Positions 13,730 to 23,810 of a stretch of 64,000 bases of DNA are shown piece after piece. Numbering within the stretch: the first letter of the stretch is position 1; the number at the start of each line of letters is the position of its first letter. Origin of the DNA: Thamnaconus septentrionalis (taxonomy: Eukaryota > Chordata > Actinopteri > Tetraodontiformes > Monacanthidae); assembly GCA_009823395.1 (NCBI GenBank), contig CM020513.1:1507501-1571500 (forward strand). The letters are read 5' to 3'. The notes below the pieces were generated by a model. That model saw only the letters and a list, made by a program, of their open reading frames with translations. It searched no databases and was not told where the DNA came from. The translations under genes were made by a program, and so were the position numbers.

Positions 13730-13766
13730 TAGTGTTCCCGAGGAGGGAGCCAAAAAAAAAATATAG
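417..13766 (+). CDS. mov10l1: MOV10-like RISC complex RNA helicase 1 (piRNA-pathway helicase), 25 exons, first exon off-window
   Basis: In vertebrates MOV10L1 binds germline PIWI proteins and unwinds piRNA precursors in the cytoplasm, so its role here is probably transposon silencing. Exons: 417-599, 4117-4276, 4828-4940, 5040-5227, 5344-5484, 5612-5911, 6113-6313, 6618-6732, 6852-7029, 7132-7202, 7274-7365, 7478-7533, 8274-8350, 8417-8489, 8567-8748, 8928-9074, 9181-9302, 9403-9502, 9574-9720, 10324-10497, 10661-10810, 10997-11104, 12776-12916, 13171-13262, 13733-13766. All have GT/AG ends; phases agree at every junction and sum to 1,114 aa plus stop, against roughly 1,211 aa recalled for human. 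The N-terminal half ([28 protein letters not shown]) fits MOV10L1 rather than MOV10. The initiator exon is upstream. The first acceptor could be 412 instead of 417. The tiny last exon (VPEEG then lysines) is the least certain. Introns not listed separately hold only short low-complexity runs. Confidence 0.93.
671..1115. repeat. Degenerate interspersed repeat in mov10l1 intron
   Basis: Starts with a GGGCAAACTACGGCC-type end that resembles termini of hAT-like non-autonomous elements common in vertebrates, and ends near a GC-rich segment at 1060-1095. Boundaries and family are uncertain. The following 1120-1740 is AT-rich unique-looking sequence with one hairpin (1406-1479). Confidence 0.4.
1755..2400 (-). 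mobile_element. hAT-family DNA transposon derivative with BED zinc-finger remnant
   Basis: The element is bounded by terminal inverted repeats: TAGGCTTTACAC at 1755-1766 and its exact reverse complement at 2389-2400, both followed inward by GATCA. It is flanked by an identical 8-bp target duplication, GAATCCAG, at 1747-1754 and 2401-2408. An 8-bp duplication is the hAT hallmark. Subterminal CCGAT motifs recur. Inside, on the minus strand at 1787-2065, an open frame encodes a BED-type zinc finger (VWKFF, CNIC, HLEKIH), the usual N-terminal DNA-binding domain of hAT transposases. The catalytic domain is missing, so this is a 646-bp internally deleted, non-autonomous copy. It sits in the large mov10l1 intron. 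Confidence 0.9.
2518..2622. repeat. (CT)n microsatellite
   Basis: Nearly pure CT dinucleotide run, with minor TGTC/GCTC interruptions at its start. Intronic. The Ser/Leu and Arg/Glu open frames across it are artefacts. Confidence 0.95.
3060..4020. repeat. Degenerate CAAGTC-rich repeat (two blocks) in mov10l1 intron
   Basis: Blocks at about 3085-3190 and 3880-4015 are rich in CAAGTC/GAGTCA words, a pattern common in fish interspersed repeats. They enclose about 700 bp of AT-rich sequence without coding potential. They may be the two ends of one old element, but I could not define terminal repeats or a target duplication. Confidence 0.45.
4350..4684. mobile_element. MITE with inverted repeats and TTAA flanks
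   Basis: Left end TTAAAGGGGACCTATTAT and right end CATAGGTCCCCTTTAA are inverted repeats about 20 bp long. The outer TTAA at 4350-4353 and 4681-4684 is compatible with a piggyBac-type TTAA target duplication. The interior (about 330 bp) has no transposase. It is inserted in the intron between mov10l1 exons 4117-4276 and 4828-4940. Confidence 0.8.
7534..8273 (+). other. mov10l1 intron without recognisable features
   Basis: A 740-bp AT-rich intron with a poly-A run at 8221-8237. Nothing else recognisable. Its 3' end has two AG dinucleotides in tandem (TAGAG); only the second keeps the reading frame. Confidence 0.6.
9721..10323 (+). other. mov10l1 intron, no recognisable element
   Basis: A 603-bp intron between the motif III and motif IV exons. 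It has short A-rich and T-rich runs but no repeat or gene that I recognise. Confidence 0.6.
11240..12505. mobile_element. Non-autonomous DNA element, copy A (in mov10l1 intron)
   Basis: Ends carry inverted GGGC..GTTTCCACTGG-type motifs: AGGGCAAGTTTCCACTGG near 11290 and CCAGTGGAAACACGCCCT near 12465-12482. The left boundary is blurred by a partial second copy of the end at about 11250. The interior shares ordered segments with a second copy at 28640-29705, for example GATTGGGTAA.AGTTTTGATGAA, GGCCCGGTGGGCAACGG and GTCAATACAAAAAGTAAAACC. No transposase is visible. It fills most of the intron between exons 10997-11104 and 12776-12916. Confidence 0.75.
12953..13139. repeat. (CCAT/CCTT)n tetranucleotide repeat
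   Basis: About 187 bp of CATC and CTTC tetranucleotides in the short intron between the last two large mov10l1 exons. The open frames ([16 protein letters not shown]) are repeat artefacts. Confidence 0.95.
13691..13732 (+). repeat. (CT)n run serving as polypyrimidine tract of the last mov10l1 intron
   Basis: A CT dinucleotide microsatellite (about 13691-13724) is followed by CCATGTAG, giving the AG acceptor at 13731-13732 before the proposed last coding exon. The repeat itself would act as the polypyrimidine tract. Confidence 0.6.
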
Positions 13767-13915
13767 GATTGCCTCTTCCCATCCACAAGTTTATTTTGTT
13801 TGTCTTCTTTTCTTTTGCTTCTGTCACATTTCAAATCTTTCTACTGTTGGTCTACCACAGAACTAGAAAAAAAAAAAAAAGAAGACCTGTGAATGCGCCT
13901 CCACCCTGTGGTTGA

Positions 13916-13921
13916 AATAAA
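13916..13921 (+). terminator. Poly(A) signal AATAAA for mov10l1
   Basis: Canonical AATAAA 150 bp after the proposed stop codon (13764-13766), followed within 50 bp by T/GT-rich sequence (TTTCCTTTGTCCTGTG). Right position for mov10l1 cleavage and polyadenylation. Confidence 0.6.
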
Positions 13922-14232
13922 GGCGGCGCTCCCCCGCGGCGCACGCTTACTTTCCTTTGTCCTGTGATTATTGAGCCGATGGACGAGCGAACGAAACGCT
14001 TTAACCCCCCCCGAGCTGTGCTTTTATGTGGACGAGGCTAAATTAGAGGACGACATTTGAACTCATTCTCATGTCAATTGGTCCCGCGTTAGCATAACGT
14101 GTCTGCAGGTTTGCAGGGGGCAGGCTGTCTGCAGGCCTCGGCGTGGCAGCGTCTGCCCACCAGTCCCGCAGACTGCGTTTGACAATTGACTGCTACTGAC
14201 ACTCTGCGCAGGGCTGTCAGTCCTGCTGGAGC

Positions 14233-14365
<133 letters not shown>

Positions 14366-14696
14366 AAAGTAAATTAGCCTGTACCGTTCAGGCAGGAGAC
14401 GACGGCTCTTATCTGAGTGCAGCCTCCGTCTTCGGCTTTGAAGTGTCTCACACAATGTTGTTTTGTTTTCCTCCATATGATGGCTTGTACAGTAGGATCC
14501 CATCGTTGAGTGCTTCTCAACCGGTGGACTCTCAGGACCCTCATTATTTTTCCTTATAAGGTGGCTACCCAAATGTATTCCTCAGCACTCAAAGTTATTG
14601 CACAAAAATAAAAATCCCACTTTTTATTATGTCTAGTAAATACTTTATTGAATTGTGTCCTGCTGAATAAGTGATAATAACCCAACATTTTAGATA

Positions 14697-14757
14697 TGTG
14701 TGTGTGTGTGTTTATAACCCAACATATTTATATTTATGTGTGTGTGTGTATATTATA

Positions 14758-14832
<75 letters not shown>

Positions 14833-14892
14833 CATGTATATACAAATAAATATATATATATATATTTATATATATATATATTTATTTGTATA
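14697..14892. repeat. GT and TA compound microsatellite
   Basis: Two short GT runs followed by a long TA array (from about 14764) with TGTA and AAATA interruptions. Confidence 0.95.
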
Positions 14893-14899
14893 TATGTTT

Positions 14900-16438
14900 T
14901 TTTTTCTCAATTTTATACAAGTACTTATTTGTTGTTGTTTTTTTTTTTTAAATAACAGCACTTTGTCATCCTTTCCAGCCACTGCGTAGGGTTAGTGTTC
15001 GCAATGTAGAGTTCAGTGTTTTTAATATGACACGAACGGTCATGGATTCACTCTTTTTCATCGTTTGTTTTTGTCGTTTTTTAAAATTTCAACCAGTCAC
15101 GGACCGTTAGTTACACTCACCGCCTGCCCAGCGGGCATCAGTAGCTAATAGCTATTTTGTGTTATATGCAACTGAACTTGTATAAATAAGCTCCACCATG
15201 GTGTTGTGGAGGGGTGAAGGGGTGAAGGGGTGAGGGCTGTTTGAGAACACACAAGCAAAAGTGTGAAGTGGACAAGCAGAGCTGCATCACGGGGGCGTCC
15301 GTCCCTGCTAGAAGAAGAACCTAGAAGAATGGTAAACGATTCATTCCGTGAGGATAACCGTATCTGTGGCCTTTTATTCCTTGTAGCGGAGAACGTCACT
15401 CCAAGTTGGTCGCCAGACAGGATTCACACTGTCAGAAAGATACATTCAAATTTTTATATTTCTTTACATAATTGGAGAGGTGAGAAAGAGACCTGACTAT
15501 TGTCTCCCTACAAAATTAACACCACCAAGGAAACCAAAAACGAGCTTGTAGCTTAAGGTTTCTTTAAAGTCCAACAGAATTCATTACAACTTAAATTTTT
15601 AGATATGTAGTCAAATTCCCAACAAATATATATATATATCAACAAATAAACATTTCTGCAAACAAAGTTGTTTTTTTTAAAGGCAAAAATCATGAACCCA
15701 TAATGCAATATGCAAATAAGTCTTTTAGAAATCAGTGCGTGGGTGATTGTGTGTGTGTGTGGGTTAGAGCTCAGTTTAGTTCATAAATGTGCTGTGTGTT
15801 GAACTGTCGAACTGCAAAACAAAATGATAGATTGGATTTTGTTCATTTTGATGATCTGAAATAAAATACTAACCATGTGATTTGCCAAAATAATGAGTCT
15901 AATATTAATACAGTCATGCTACATTTGTTTGTATCTTCAAAGACACCGGCTGTACAGCTGCGTCGGGAAGTTTCATCTTGTTAAAAGCAGCTCACTTTAC
16001 TCTCAAATCTATCTTTTTGTTTTGTAAGATTTTTTTCCCGCGTCTTTGGCGGGAGCCTTCACCGGAGTTGTCCGCTGGCTGAAGCCGCGGACAGACAGGT
16101 GCCCTGCATTCAGCTTGCATTCTATCGCCTTCTCATTAACGGCGGCTTGGGCCGGCAACACGTTAGTTAGCAAGACAGACTGGGTGTCTGCAGGGCGGCC
16201 ATTAGGCCCCACAAAAGCCCCTGCCGGGCCCCTGGCGGGGGGGTGCTTGTTAAATGTGTGCGCCTGTTGTTCTCCCAAATTGCCCCTGTGACTAATTGCC
16301 CAGTTAGTCTCCTCTGAGGGGGCTGCGCTTATCTACCCCAACTGGAACCAGCCTCCTGCTCATCAGATCAGTCTAAATAAAAAAAAGAAAGAAAAAAAGA
16401 GAAAAACAGCTGGCTGAACCAGGGGACGGTGGAGGGGC

Positions 16439-16475
<37 letters not shown>

Positions 16476-17575
16476 CAGACGGGGGCCCGGCCCGGCCCGG
16501 GATGTGGGGCTGGACTGTGAAGCCGCTGGTGATAGAGACCTGGGGACTGAGGAGCACAGAGTCTGGACGACGGCCCTGATAACACATCTCATTGTGGAGA
16601 CAAGAGCGCGTCTGAGAGAGCAGCCATGTGTTGTTGCTCCGCTGCGGACCTGGAGGGGCCCGGCTCTGCATCAGACGGGGGGACGAATCAGCACCCGTGT
16701 CTGTTTGAGTCTGTGAGACGAGAGCTCCGCTGCCCCCAGTGGCACGATAGGACCTTGTGTGTGTGCGTACATGCATATCCTTTGTGGTGCTTTAGGTGTT
16801 TATGGTCAAATCAGGCCAAAATGGATTTGTGTGTGTGTGTGTGTGATCGCAAGAGAAAAACACAACCCAAAGGTGTTGTGAAACTTCTTTCTCCGTCCCC
16901 ATGTTGGCTGCTGATGCTGCAGGCTCGTCATCGCTTGCCGTTGAAAACAGGATATTAATTTTCTGGCATGGTGATCTCTGGTTTTGTGTCGCTGTCAGAT
17001 CAAAGGAGACACTGTAGAAGACGGTGATGACATCTGCCCCCCCCCCCAACTCACCTCACACACACACACACACACACTTGGAAGCAGGGACACATGAAAG
17101 AGAAGCAATATGAGGGACGTCTGTCTGCCTGTCTGTCTGCCTGCCTGCCTGCCTGCCTGCACAGGTTGCTGCCTATTTGATCAAATGTCTTGTGTGCACA
17201 AAAACAAATTGAAACAAAGTGTCGTCTTATTTTACCTTCGACAAACACAGTCGGTCGTCTCTGTTCGGCCGCTGTGTGCGAGCCACGTCGGCTACACGAG
17301 GCCTTGAAGGCCAAACGCTCAGCTTTCAGACTGCCCCCACCCCCCCCCCACACACACACACACACAAACACAACCACCACCACCAAGTAAGAAAGTGCAT
17401 TGTGCATTGTTAACCCCACCCCACCACCACCACCTGTGTGTCTGCGGGCTGCTGCCACAAAACAAGTCGTTGTCTCCAAACACGTCGTCTCTGTTTCTGT
17501 GATAGCTGGTTTGATAACAGACTGATAGGGCCGGCTGCCGACCCCCAACCACCCCCCCCACACCCCCTCACCTTG
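14900..17575. other. Intergenic region mov10l1-szl
   Basis: No gene recognised. 14900-16000 is AT-rich with short poly-T runs. 16020-16375 is a GC-richer, non-repetitive patch that could be a regulatory element. A (GGCT)n run lies at 16440-16474. Short CA and GT runs are at 16826, 17057 and 17350. 17118-17160 is a (TGCC)n run. Open frames here are interrupted or low-complexity. Confidence 0.55.
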
Positions 17576-17580
17576 GTGTG

Positions 17581-17588
17581 TATATAAG
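17581..17588 (+). promoter_or_regulatory. szl: TATA box of szl
   Basis: TATATAAG lies 100 bp upstream of the szl start codon. The expected transcription start is near 17612, giving a 5' UTR of about 75 nt. A strong TATA element suits a tightly regulated embryonic gene. Confidence 0.75.
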
Positions 17589-17687
17589 GGGAGCGGCTGG
17601 CGGACACAGATCCAGTCACAGCCAGCCTCAGTCCTCTCTGCCTCCCTGGACTTCCTGGATTTTCCCACCGTCAGTGAACGCCCCACC

Positions 17688-19888
17688 ATGGCCCTCTGCT
17701 TCAGCCTGGCTCTCCTGGCCGCCGCCATGTGGCCCCTGGAGGCCTTCGACATGGGCCAGTCCACCCGCTGCGTGGCCATCCCCAACCAGATGAAGGTGTG
17801 CCAGGACGTGGGCTACTCGGAGATGCGGCTGCCCAACTACCTGGGCCACAGCAGCCTGGAGGGCGAGGTGGTGCCCCGCTCCGAGGACTGGAGGCCCCTG
17901 CTGCGGACCGGCTGCCACCCCCAGGCCCAGGCCTTCCTCTGCTCCCTCATCGCCCCTGTCTGCCTCGACACGTAAGCCTTCACTTCTCCTCCTCCTCCTC
18001 TTCTTTTTCCACTTCCACCTCCTCCACCTCCACTTCCTTCTTCTCTTCCTCCTCACCCGTCGTCCTCTTCCTTCTCATCTTCCATTTCCTCCTCCTCCTT
18101 TTTACTCTCCTCTTCCTCTTCCACCTCCTCCTCCTCCACTTCCTCTTCCACCTCCTCCTCCTCTGTGTTCCCCCAGCTCTAACCTCAGTGCATTCTCTCT
18201 CTCTCCCTCTCTGCCATCCTGCAGCTTCATCCAGCCGTGTCGCAGCCTGTGTGTGGCGGTGCGGGACAGCTGCGCCCCCGTGCTGGCCTGCCAGGGTCAC
18301 GCCTGGCCGGCAGCGCTCGACTGCGACCGCTTCCCCGCCGAGGAGGACATGTGCCTGTCTCCGCTCGCCAAGATCAGCCACCTCGCCAAAGGTACGTCCG
18401 TCCGTCCGTCCGTCCATCCATCTGTCACGCATTGAGGTCGTCGAGGTCGTTGAGGATGGAGACCTCCACTCTCCAAAGGCCTCGCTACAGATGCTTTCCA
18501 AAGGACCTGACACTGTGCAGCTCACTCATCACTGGTCCCTCAGCAGGGCTCCAGGCCCTCACCATGAATGGTTGAACTGTGCTTAGTAGTAGCAGCAGCA
18601 GCAGCAGCTGTTGCTGTTGTTGATATAAAATATATATTTTGTTGATTGCAAAGTTTGTAAACGAAGTTTGTGAACTTAAAACATTGCAGTTTCTGCTTAT
18701 ATTGTCAAAATATTTATCAGTTGTACACTGTAGATGAGAGGAAATGTCTTTGCAAGTCCATTTAACCCCCCGGGCCAGGCGATTTTCTGCATGTGCCCCC
18801 AAATTTGTAAGTGAGGGGCCCCGACAAGGAGTTCCTTGTAGATAAAGTTAGCCTGGAATCCCTGCTCAGTATGTAGTAACATTTATATTAACGATGTATC
18901 TTGTTTATTTGTTTGTTTTTTGGACAGATTTGCCCAAAGTGGCCTGCCAGAACTGTCCCTCTGTGGAAGAGGCTCCCTCTCTGAAAACAGTCCTGGATGC
19001 CTTCTGCCGCCACGACTTTGGTGGGTTCCACAGTCTGCAACTCACTGCTACAATTTCACTAAGCAGACGCTTTGATCCAAAGCGACGCACCACACAAGCA
19101 GGAATTTTAGCATGGAAAGAAAAACCTCAGTAGGCTCACCAAATAGAATGGAATGGAATAGAATAAATGTATTTTATAGATCCCAAATTGGAAACTATGC
19201 TGTTGCAGCACTAAAACAATACAAAAAAAAACTATGCAAGAAAGAAAAAAGTGCTTCAAGTTTGATTAGCATCTTGTGCCAGAAGAAGTGCCAGTTTTTT
19301 TTGGTTTGTTTTGTTTTTCATTTTTCTGTAACACTCACTGACAGACAATTAATGATTAAATGTCAATATTAGTTGTATTTCTTCTTCTTCAACATCCAAG
19401 ATTTAACATCTTCGGTGCTCAAGTTGTAACATTTAGAAATTCATTTTTACCTGATATTACTTTCGTTTTTTCCTTCTTGTTAGTTGGTTTTGCGTTCTCT
19501 TCTTCCCCAGGGCTTTAACTCCTCTCCCTTCTCTCCTCCGACAGCCGTGACGGCCAAACTCCGCCGCCGCCGCCGCCACCACGCCGCCGCGGGGCAGCCA
19601 GAGGTGGAGCTAGAGGTGGAGGTGGAGGTGGAGGTGGAAGGACGCGTGGAGTTTGTGCGCCAGGGGCCCCTGCTGCCCTACGACACCCGGCACCTGTTGC
19701 AACAGTGGCTGCTGGTCAACGTGCGCTGCGCCGGCGCCCTGGTTCGGCCGGGCCGCTCGCAGCTCTATGTGCTGACGGGCTCGGTGCGGCCCGGCGGCGC
19801 CCTGGCGCTCGGCCGCCTCTTCCCCTGGCACAAGAAGGACGCCAACATCGCCGCGGCCACACGCAAGTGGAAGCAGCACAGGTGTTGA
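17688..19888 (+). CDS. szl: Sizzled-like secreted frizzled-related protein, 4 exons, 295 aa
   Basis: Sizzled is a secreted feedback antagonist of BMP signalling: it inhibits Tolloid/BMP1 proteases and so protects Chordin outside the cell. Exons 17688-17971, 18225-18391, 18928-19020 and 19545-19888 have GT/AG borders and a phase-consistent frame (888 nt). The start has a good context (CCACCATGG), and a hydrophobic signal peptide covers residues 1 to about 19. Residues 20-130 form a frizzled cysteine-rich domain with the expected ten cysteines plus one extra (VLAC). The C-terminal 150 residues form a netrin-like domain (VEFVRQGPLLPYDT, LFPWHKKDANI, final Cys). Length is typical of sFRPs. The VVPRSEDWRPLL and SLIAPVCLDTFIQPC segments favour sizzled over sfrp1/2/5, which are the alternatives. 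The netrin-like domain carries a Glu-Val repeat insertion. Confidence 0.85.
17980..18166. repeat. CT-rich (TCC/TTC) tract in szl intron 1
   Basis: Almost pure pyrimidine stretch of TCC and TTC words starting just after the exon 1 donor. It resembles the much larger pyrimidine array at 20470-22470 downstream of the same gene. Confidence 0.85.
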
Positions 19889-20195
19889 TTGGCTGGGTGG
19901 GAGGAGAGAGAGAGACTCTGAGGCTGCGAGGCGGAAAATAACTCGCAAAAAAAGGGGGAGGTGGTTGGAGAGACTGGGGGAGGGGGTTGACTGGGGGGCA
20001 GGGGGGGGATCAGTGAAGAGGCAGTCTCGTCCCTGCTGCTGCAGCACATTTCTAGAATGAATGCACTCAAGCCTGTAAATAAGACAAATGAACCCTATAG
20101 AAACTGTAAAGTATTTATTCTGTGAGGAAGTGTTGTGTGTATTTATAACAGTGTCTTTTTTTTTTCATGTCATACTGAAGGAAGATGACACACCA

Positions 20196-20201
20196 ATTAA
20201 A
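20196..20201 (+). terminator. szl: Poly(A) signal ATTAAA for szl
   Basis: ATTAAA about 310 bp after the szl stop, followed by a GT-rich segment (GTGTTTGTATG and TGTTGTGTTTTG). Most likely end of the szl transcript. Confidence 0.5.
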
Positions 20202-20469
20202 AAGTGTTTGTATGAAGACGTTCCCGGTGTCTCTGTTGTGTTTTGTTTCTGGGCCCTGCTCCCCACTCTTCTTTTTTCTACTGTTTGCTGCACTTTTCCA
20301 GGAGAGGTCTGGAAATAAGCCGTCTGTGATGTCACAGGGGGGCACCTTGTAGCTCTGGCTGTTGGGCAAGTCACAAGGCTCCTCTGCGTCCAGGTCGGGA
20401 CGCTCCGTGCACGTGGTGTAAGGTCAAACAGAGCATTGGAAAGCTCCTGGCAGGATGTAAACAGAGGGT

Positions 20470-22472
20470 TAAATAAATCTCCTTCACCTCCTCCTCTTCC
20501 TCCACCTCCTTCACTTCCTTCTTCTCTTCCTCCTCCCCGCCCTCTTCCTTCTCATCTTTCACTTCCTCCACCTCCCTCTCCTCTTCCCTCTTCTCACCCT
20601 CCACCTCCCTGTCCTCCTCTCTCCCTCCACTACCTCCACCTCCCTCTCCTCCTCTTCCCTCTTCTCACCCTCCACCTCCCTGTCCTCCTCTTCCCTCTTC
20701 TCTCCCTCCACTTCCTCCACCTCCCTCTCCTCTTCCCTCTTCTCACCCTCCACCTCCCTGTCCTCCTCTTCCCTCTTCTCTCCCTCCACTTCCTCCACCT
20801 CCCTCTCCTCCTCTTCCCTCTTCTCTCCCTCCACTTCCTCCACCTCCCTCTCCTCCTCTTCCCTCTTCTCTCCCTCCACTTCCTCCACCTCCCTCTTCTC
20901 TCCCTCCACTTCCTCCACCTCCCTCTCCTCTTCCCTCTTCTCACCCTCCACCTCCCTGTCCTCCTCTTCCCTCTTCTCTCCCTCCACCTCCTCCACCTCC
21001 CCTCCTCCTCCCTCTTCTCTCCCTCCACTTCTCCACCTCCCTCTCTCTCCCTCCACTTCCTCCACCTCCCTCTCCTCTTCCCTCTTCTCACCCTCCACCT
21101 CCCTGTCCTCCTCCTCCTCTTCTCTCCTCCACTTCCTCCACCTCCCTGTCCTCCTCTTCCCTCTTCTCTCCTCCACTTCCTCCACCTCCCTCTCCTCCTC
21201 TTCCTCTTCTCTCCCTCCACTTCCTCCACCTCCCTGTCATCCTCTTCCTCTCTCTCTCCTCCACTTCCTCCACCTCCTCCTCTTCCTCTCCTCTCCACCT
21301 CCATGTCCTCTTCCCTCTCTCTCCCTCCACTCCTCCTCCCTCCTCCTCTTCCCTCTTCTCTCCCTCCACTTCCTCCACCTCCCTCTCCTCCTCTTCCTCT
21401 TATCTCCCTCCACTTCCTCCACCTCCCCTCCTCCTCCTCCTCTCTCTCCCTCCACTCTCCTCCTCCCTCTCCTCTCCTCCTCCCTCTTCTCACCCTCCAC
21501 CTCCCTCTCCTCCTCTTCCCTCTTCTCTCCCTCCACTTCCCTCCACCTCCCTCCTCCTCTTCCCTCTTCTCTCCCTCCACTTCCTCCACCTCCCTGTCCT
21601 CCTCTTCCCTCTTCTCTCCCTCCACTTCCTCCACCTCCCTCTCCTCGTCTCCTCTTATCTCTCCCTCCACTTCCTCCACCTCCTCTCCTCTTCCCTCTTC
21701 TCTCCCTCCACTTCCTCCACCTCCCTGTCCTCCTCTTCCCTCTTCTCTCCCTCCCTCCTCCACCTCCCCTCCTCTCTCCCTCCACTTCCTCCACCTCCTC
21801 TCCTCTTCTCTCTTCTCTTCCCTCCACCTCCCTGTCCTCCCTCTCCTCTCCTCTCTCTCCCTCCACTTCCTCCACCTCCCTCTCCTCCTCTTCCCTCTTC
21901 TCTCCCTCCACTTCCTCCACCTCCCTCTCCTCTTCCCTCTTCTCTCCCTCCACTTCCTCCACCTCCCTGTCCTCCTCTTCCCTCTTCTCTCCCTCCACTT
22001 CCTCCACCTCCCTCTCCTCTTCCCTCTTCTCACCCTCCACCTCCCTGTCCTCCTCTTCCCTCTTCTCTCCCTCCACTTCCTCCACCTCCCTCTCCTCCTC
22101 TTCCCTCTTCTCTCCCTCCACTTCCTCCACCTCCCTCTCCTCTTCCTCTTCTCTCCCTCCACTTCCTCCACCTCCCTGTCCTCCTCTTCCCTCTTCTCTC
22201 CCTCCACTTCCTCCACCTCCCTCTCCTCTTCCCTCTTCTCACCCTCCACCTCCCTGTCCTCCTCTTCCCTCTTCTCTCCCTCCACTTCCTCCACCTCCCT
22301 CTCCTCCTCTTCCCTCTTCTCTCCCTCCACTTCCTCCACCTCCCTCTCCTCTTCCCTCTTCTCTCCCTCCACTTCCTCCACCTCCCTGTCCTCTCTTCCC
22401 TCTTCTCTCCCTCCACTTCCTCCACCTCCCTCTCCTCCTCTTCCCTCTTCTCTCCCTCCTTTCCCTCCACCT
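20470..22472. repeat. 2-kb polypyrimidine minisatellite, units of about 45 and 36 bp
   Basis: A tandem array on the + strand made almost only of C and T. The commonest unit is about 45 bp (CCCTCTTCTCTCCCTCCACT and onwards). A 36-bp variant lacking 9 bp carries CACCTCCCTGTCC. Because the array has almost no A or G, several frames stay open for hundreds of codons on both strands; none has a promoter, domain or splice context, and I treat them as non-coding. Purine-pyrimidine asymmetry of this length can form triplex (H-DNA). Confidence 0.95.
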
Positions 22473-22834
22473 CCTCGTAACTCGTAGCGCTGTTGTGGTT
22501 GGGCGAGTCACAAGGATCCCCTGCGTCAGGGCATCAGAGTCGGGACACTCTGAACACGTGGTGGAAGGGAGCATCGTGAAGCTCCTGGCAGGCTGTAAAC
22601 AGAGGGCTAAATACACTGTTCCATGACTAAATGTACCAGGCAGGCAGGTAGGCTCCAAAATTAAAAAAAAGAAAAGAAAAGTGTCATTTAAATGATCTTT
22701 AATCTGATGTTAAGATTGTTGTTAGCAGGAGTATTTTAAATAGTTTCACTAATCAAGTTCTGAAAATGGACAAAACTGCCATGTGGCTCGTGCAGAATTC
22801 TTCTCGGCGTTCATTCCACACCAGCATCTCTCCA

Positions 22835-23165
22835 GGGGACTCTCTCTATATCCTCCTGAGGGGAGCATCTCTCCTCCTGAAGGGAGCGCATGTCCTCTCT
22901 TTCAGAGGGGAGCGTCTCCTCTTGAAGAGAGCGCCTCTCTTCTAGAAGGGAGCATCTCTCCTCTCTTCTTCTAGAAGGGAGCATCTCTCCTCCCTCACCA
23001 GTGTCTCTTTCTTCTGAGAGAGTCTCTCTCTCTCTCCTCTTGAAGAGAGCGCCTCTCTTCTAGAAGGGAGCGTCTCCTCTTGAAGAGAGCGTCTCTCTCC
23101 TAGAAGGGAGCATCTCTCCTCCCTCACCAGTGTACCTTTCTTCTGAGAGGAGCATTTCTCTTCAG
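22835..23165. repeat. Palindromic minisatellite
   Basis: Tandem units built from GGGAGCATCTCTCCT, CTTCTAGAAGGGAGC and CTCTTGAAGAGAGCG, each self-complementary or nearly so. A longer unit containing CCCTCACCAGTGT recurs at about 22995 and 23122. Individual units can fold into hairpins on either strand. Confidence 0.8.
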
Positions 23166-23800
23166 CGTCTCCCTGCATCAGAATCCAAACTGGCCAGAGA
23201 GAAAAGACTCCCGTCTGTTTGTCGTGAACGACCCGAGCGGCTCGCCGCAGCGCTAATGAGATGATAAGTCGCCTCATTTGCACCTGAATGGCCTGGATTC
23301 ATTAACAAGATAACCAGCGCCGCCCACACATGTTCTACATCAGGGCCGGCATCAACATTGTTATTTTTATCTGACGTATTTTAAGTTTTATTTTTTTTTT
23401 TTTTGTTACATACCTACAATACCTGTTTATTTTCGTGTTGAACTGATTTTAATGCAGATTGGGAGAAGACCATCTGTACAACCAAACCAACTAGATTACA
23501 TCTATCAGTCTTCTTCAAGGCCGAGACTTTCCATCTGCTGCTCTGAGTCAAAGATGTAAAGAATATCATCAGAATGTGAAGTGTCACAATTCTAAAGTGG
23601 CCATACAGTCTGACTTCTACTATTGTACTGCAATAGTAGTATTGATAGAGCTTTTCCAATGGGGCTTAGCGGCAGAGTCACCTGGACCGTGTGTCCCACA
23701 CCGCCAAAATGTCTTTGATGGCTGCAGGTGAAAAAAAAAAAATATATACATACAGACTAGTTGATTTAATGTTTTCTTCTTTTGTTTTAGCTTTCATATG
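23166..23800. other. Intergenic szl-prl2, unique sequence
   Basis: 23166-23345 is non-repetitive and balanced in composition with homeodomain-type TAAT/ATTA words; it could be a regulatory element, untested. 23350-23800 is AT-rich with a poly-T run and no recognised gene. Confidence 0.4.
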
Positions 23801-23810
23801 TGTTGCATTC

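Noticed and set aside
17628..18586. Long frames overlapping szl (minus 142 and 181 codons, plus 285 codons)
   Set aside because: GC-rich coding sequence and CT-rich intron read in wrong frames; the spliced szl model explains the exons with consistent phase.
20436..22487. Open frame of 683 codons (+) and 583 codons (-) in the pyrimidine array
   Set aside because: Both arise because the tandem repeat contains almost no stop-forming bases; composition is only Pro/Leu/Ser or Glu/Arg/Gly, frames overlap on opposite strands, and there is no domain or gene structure.
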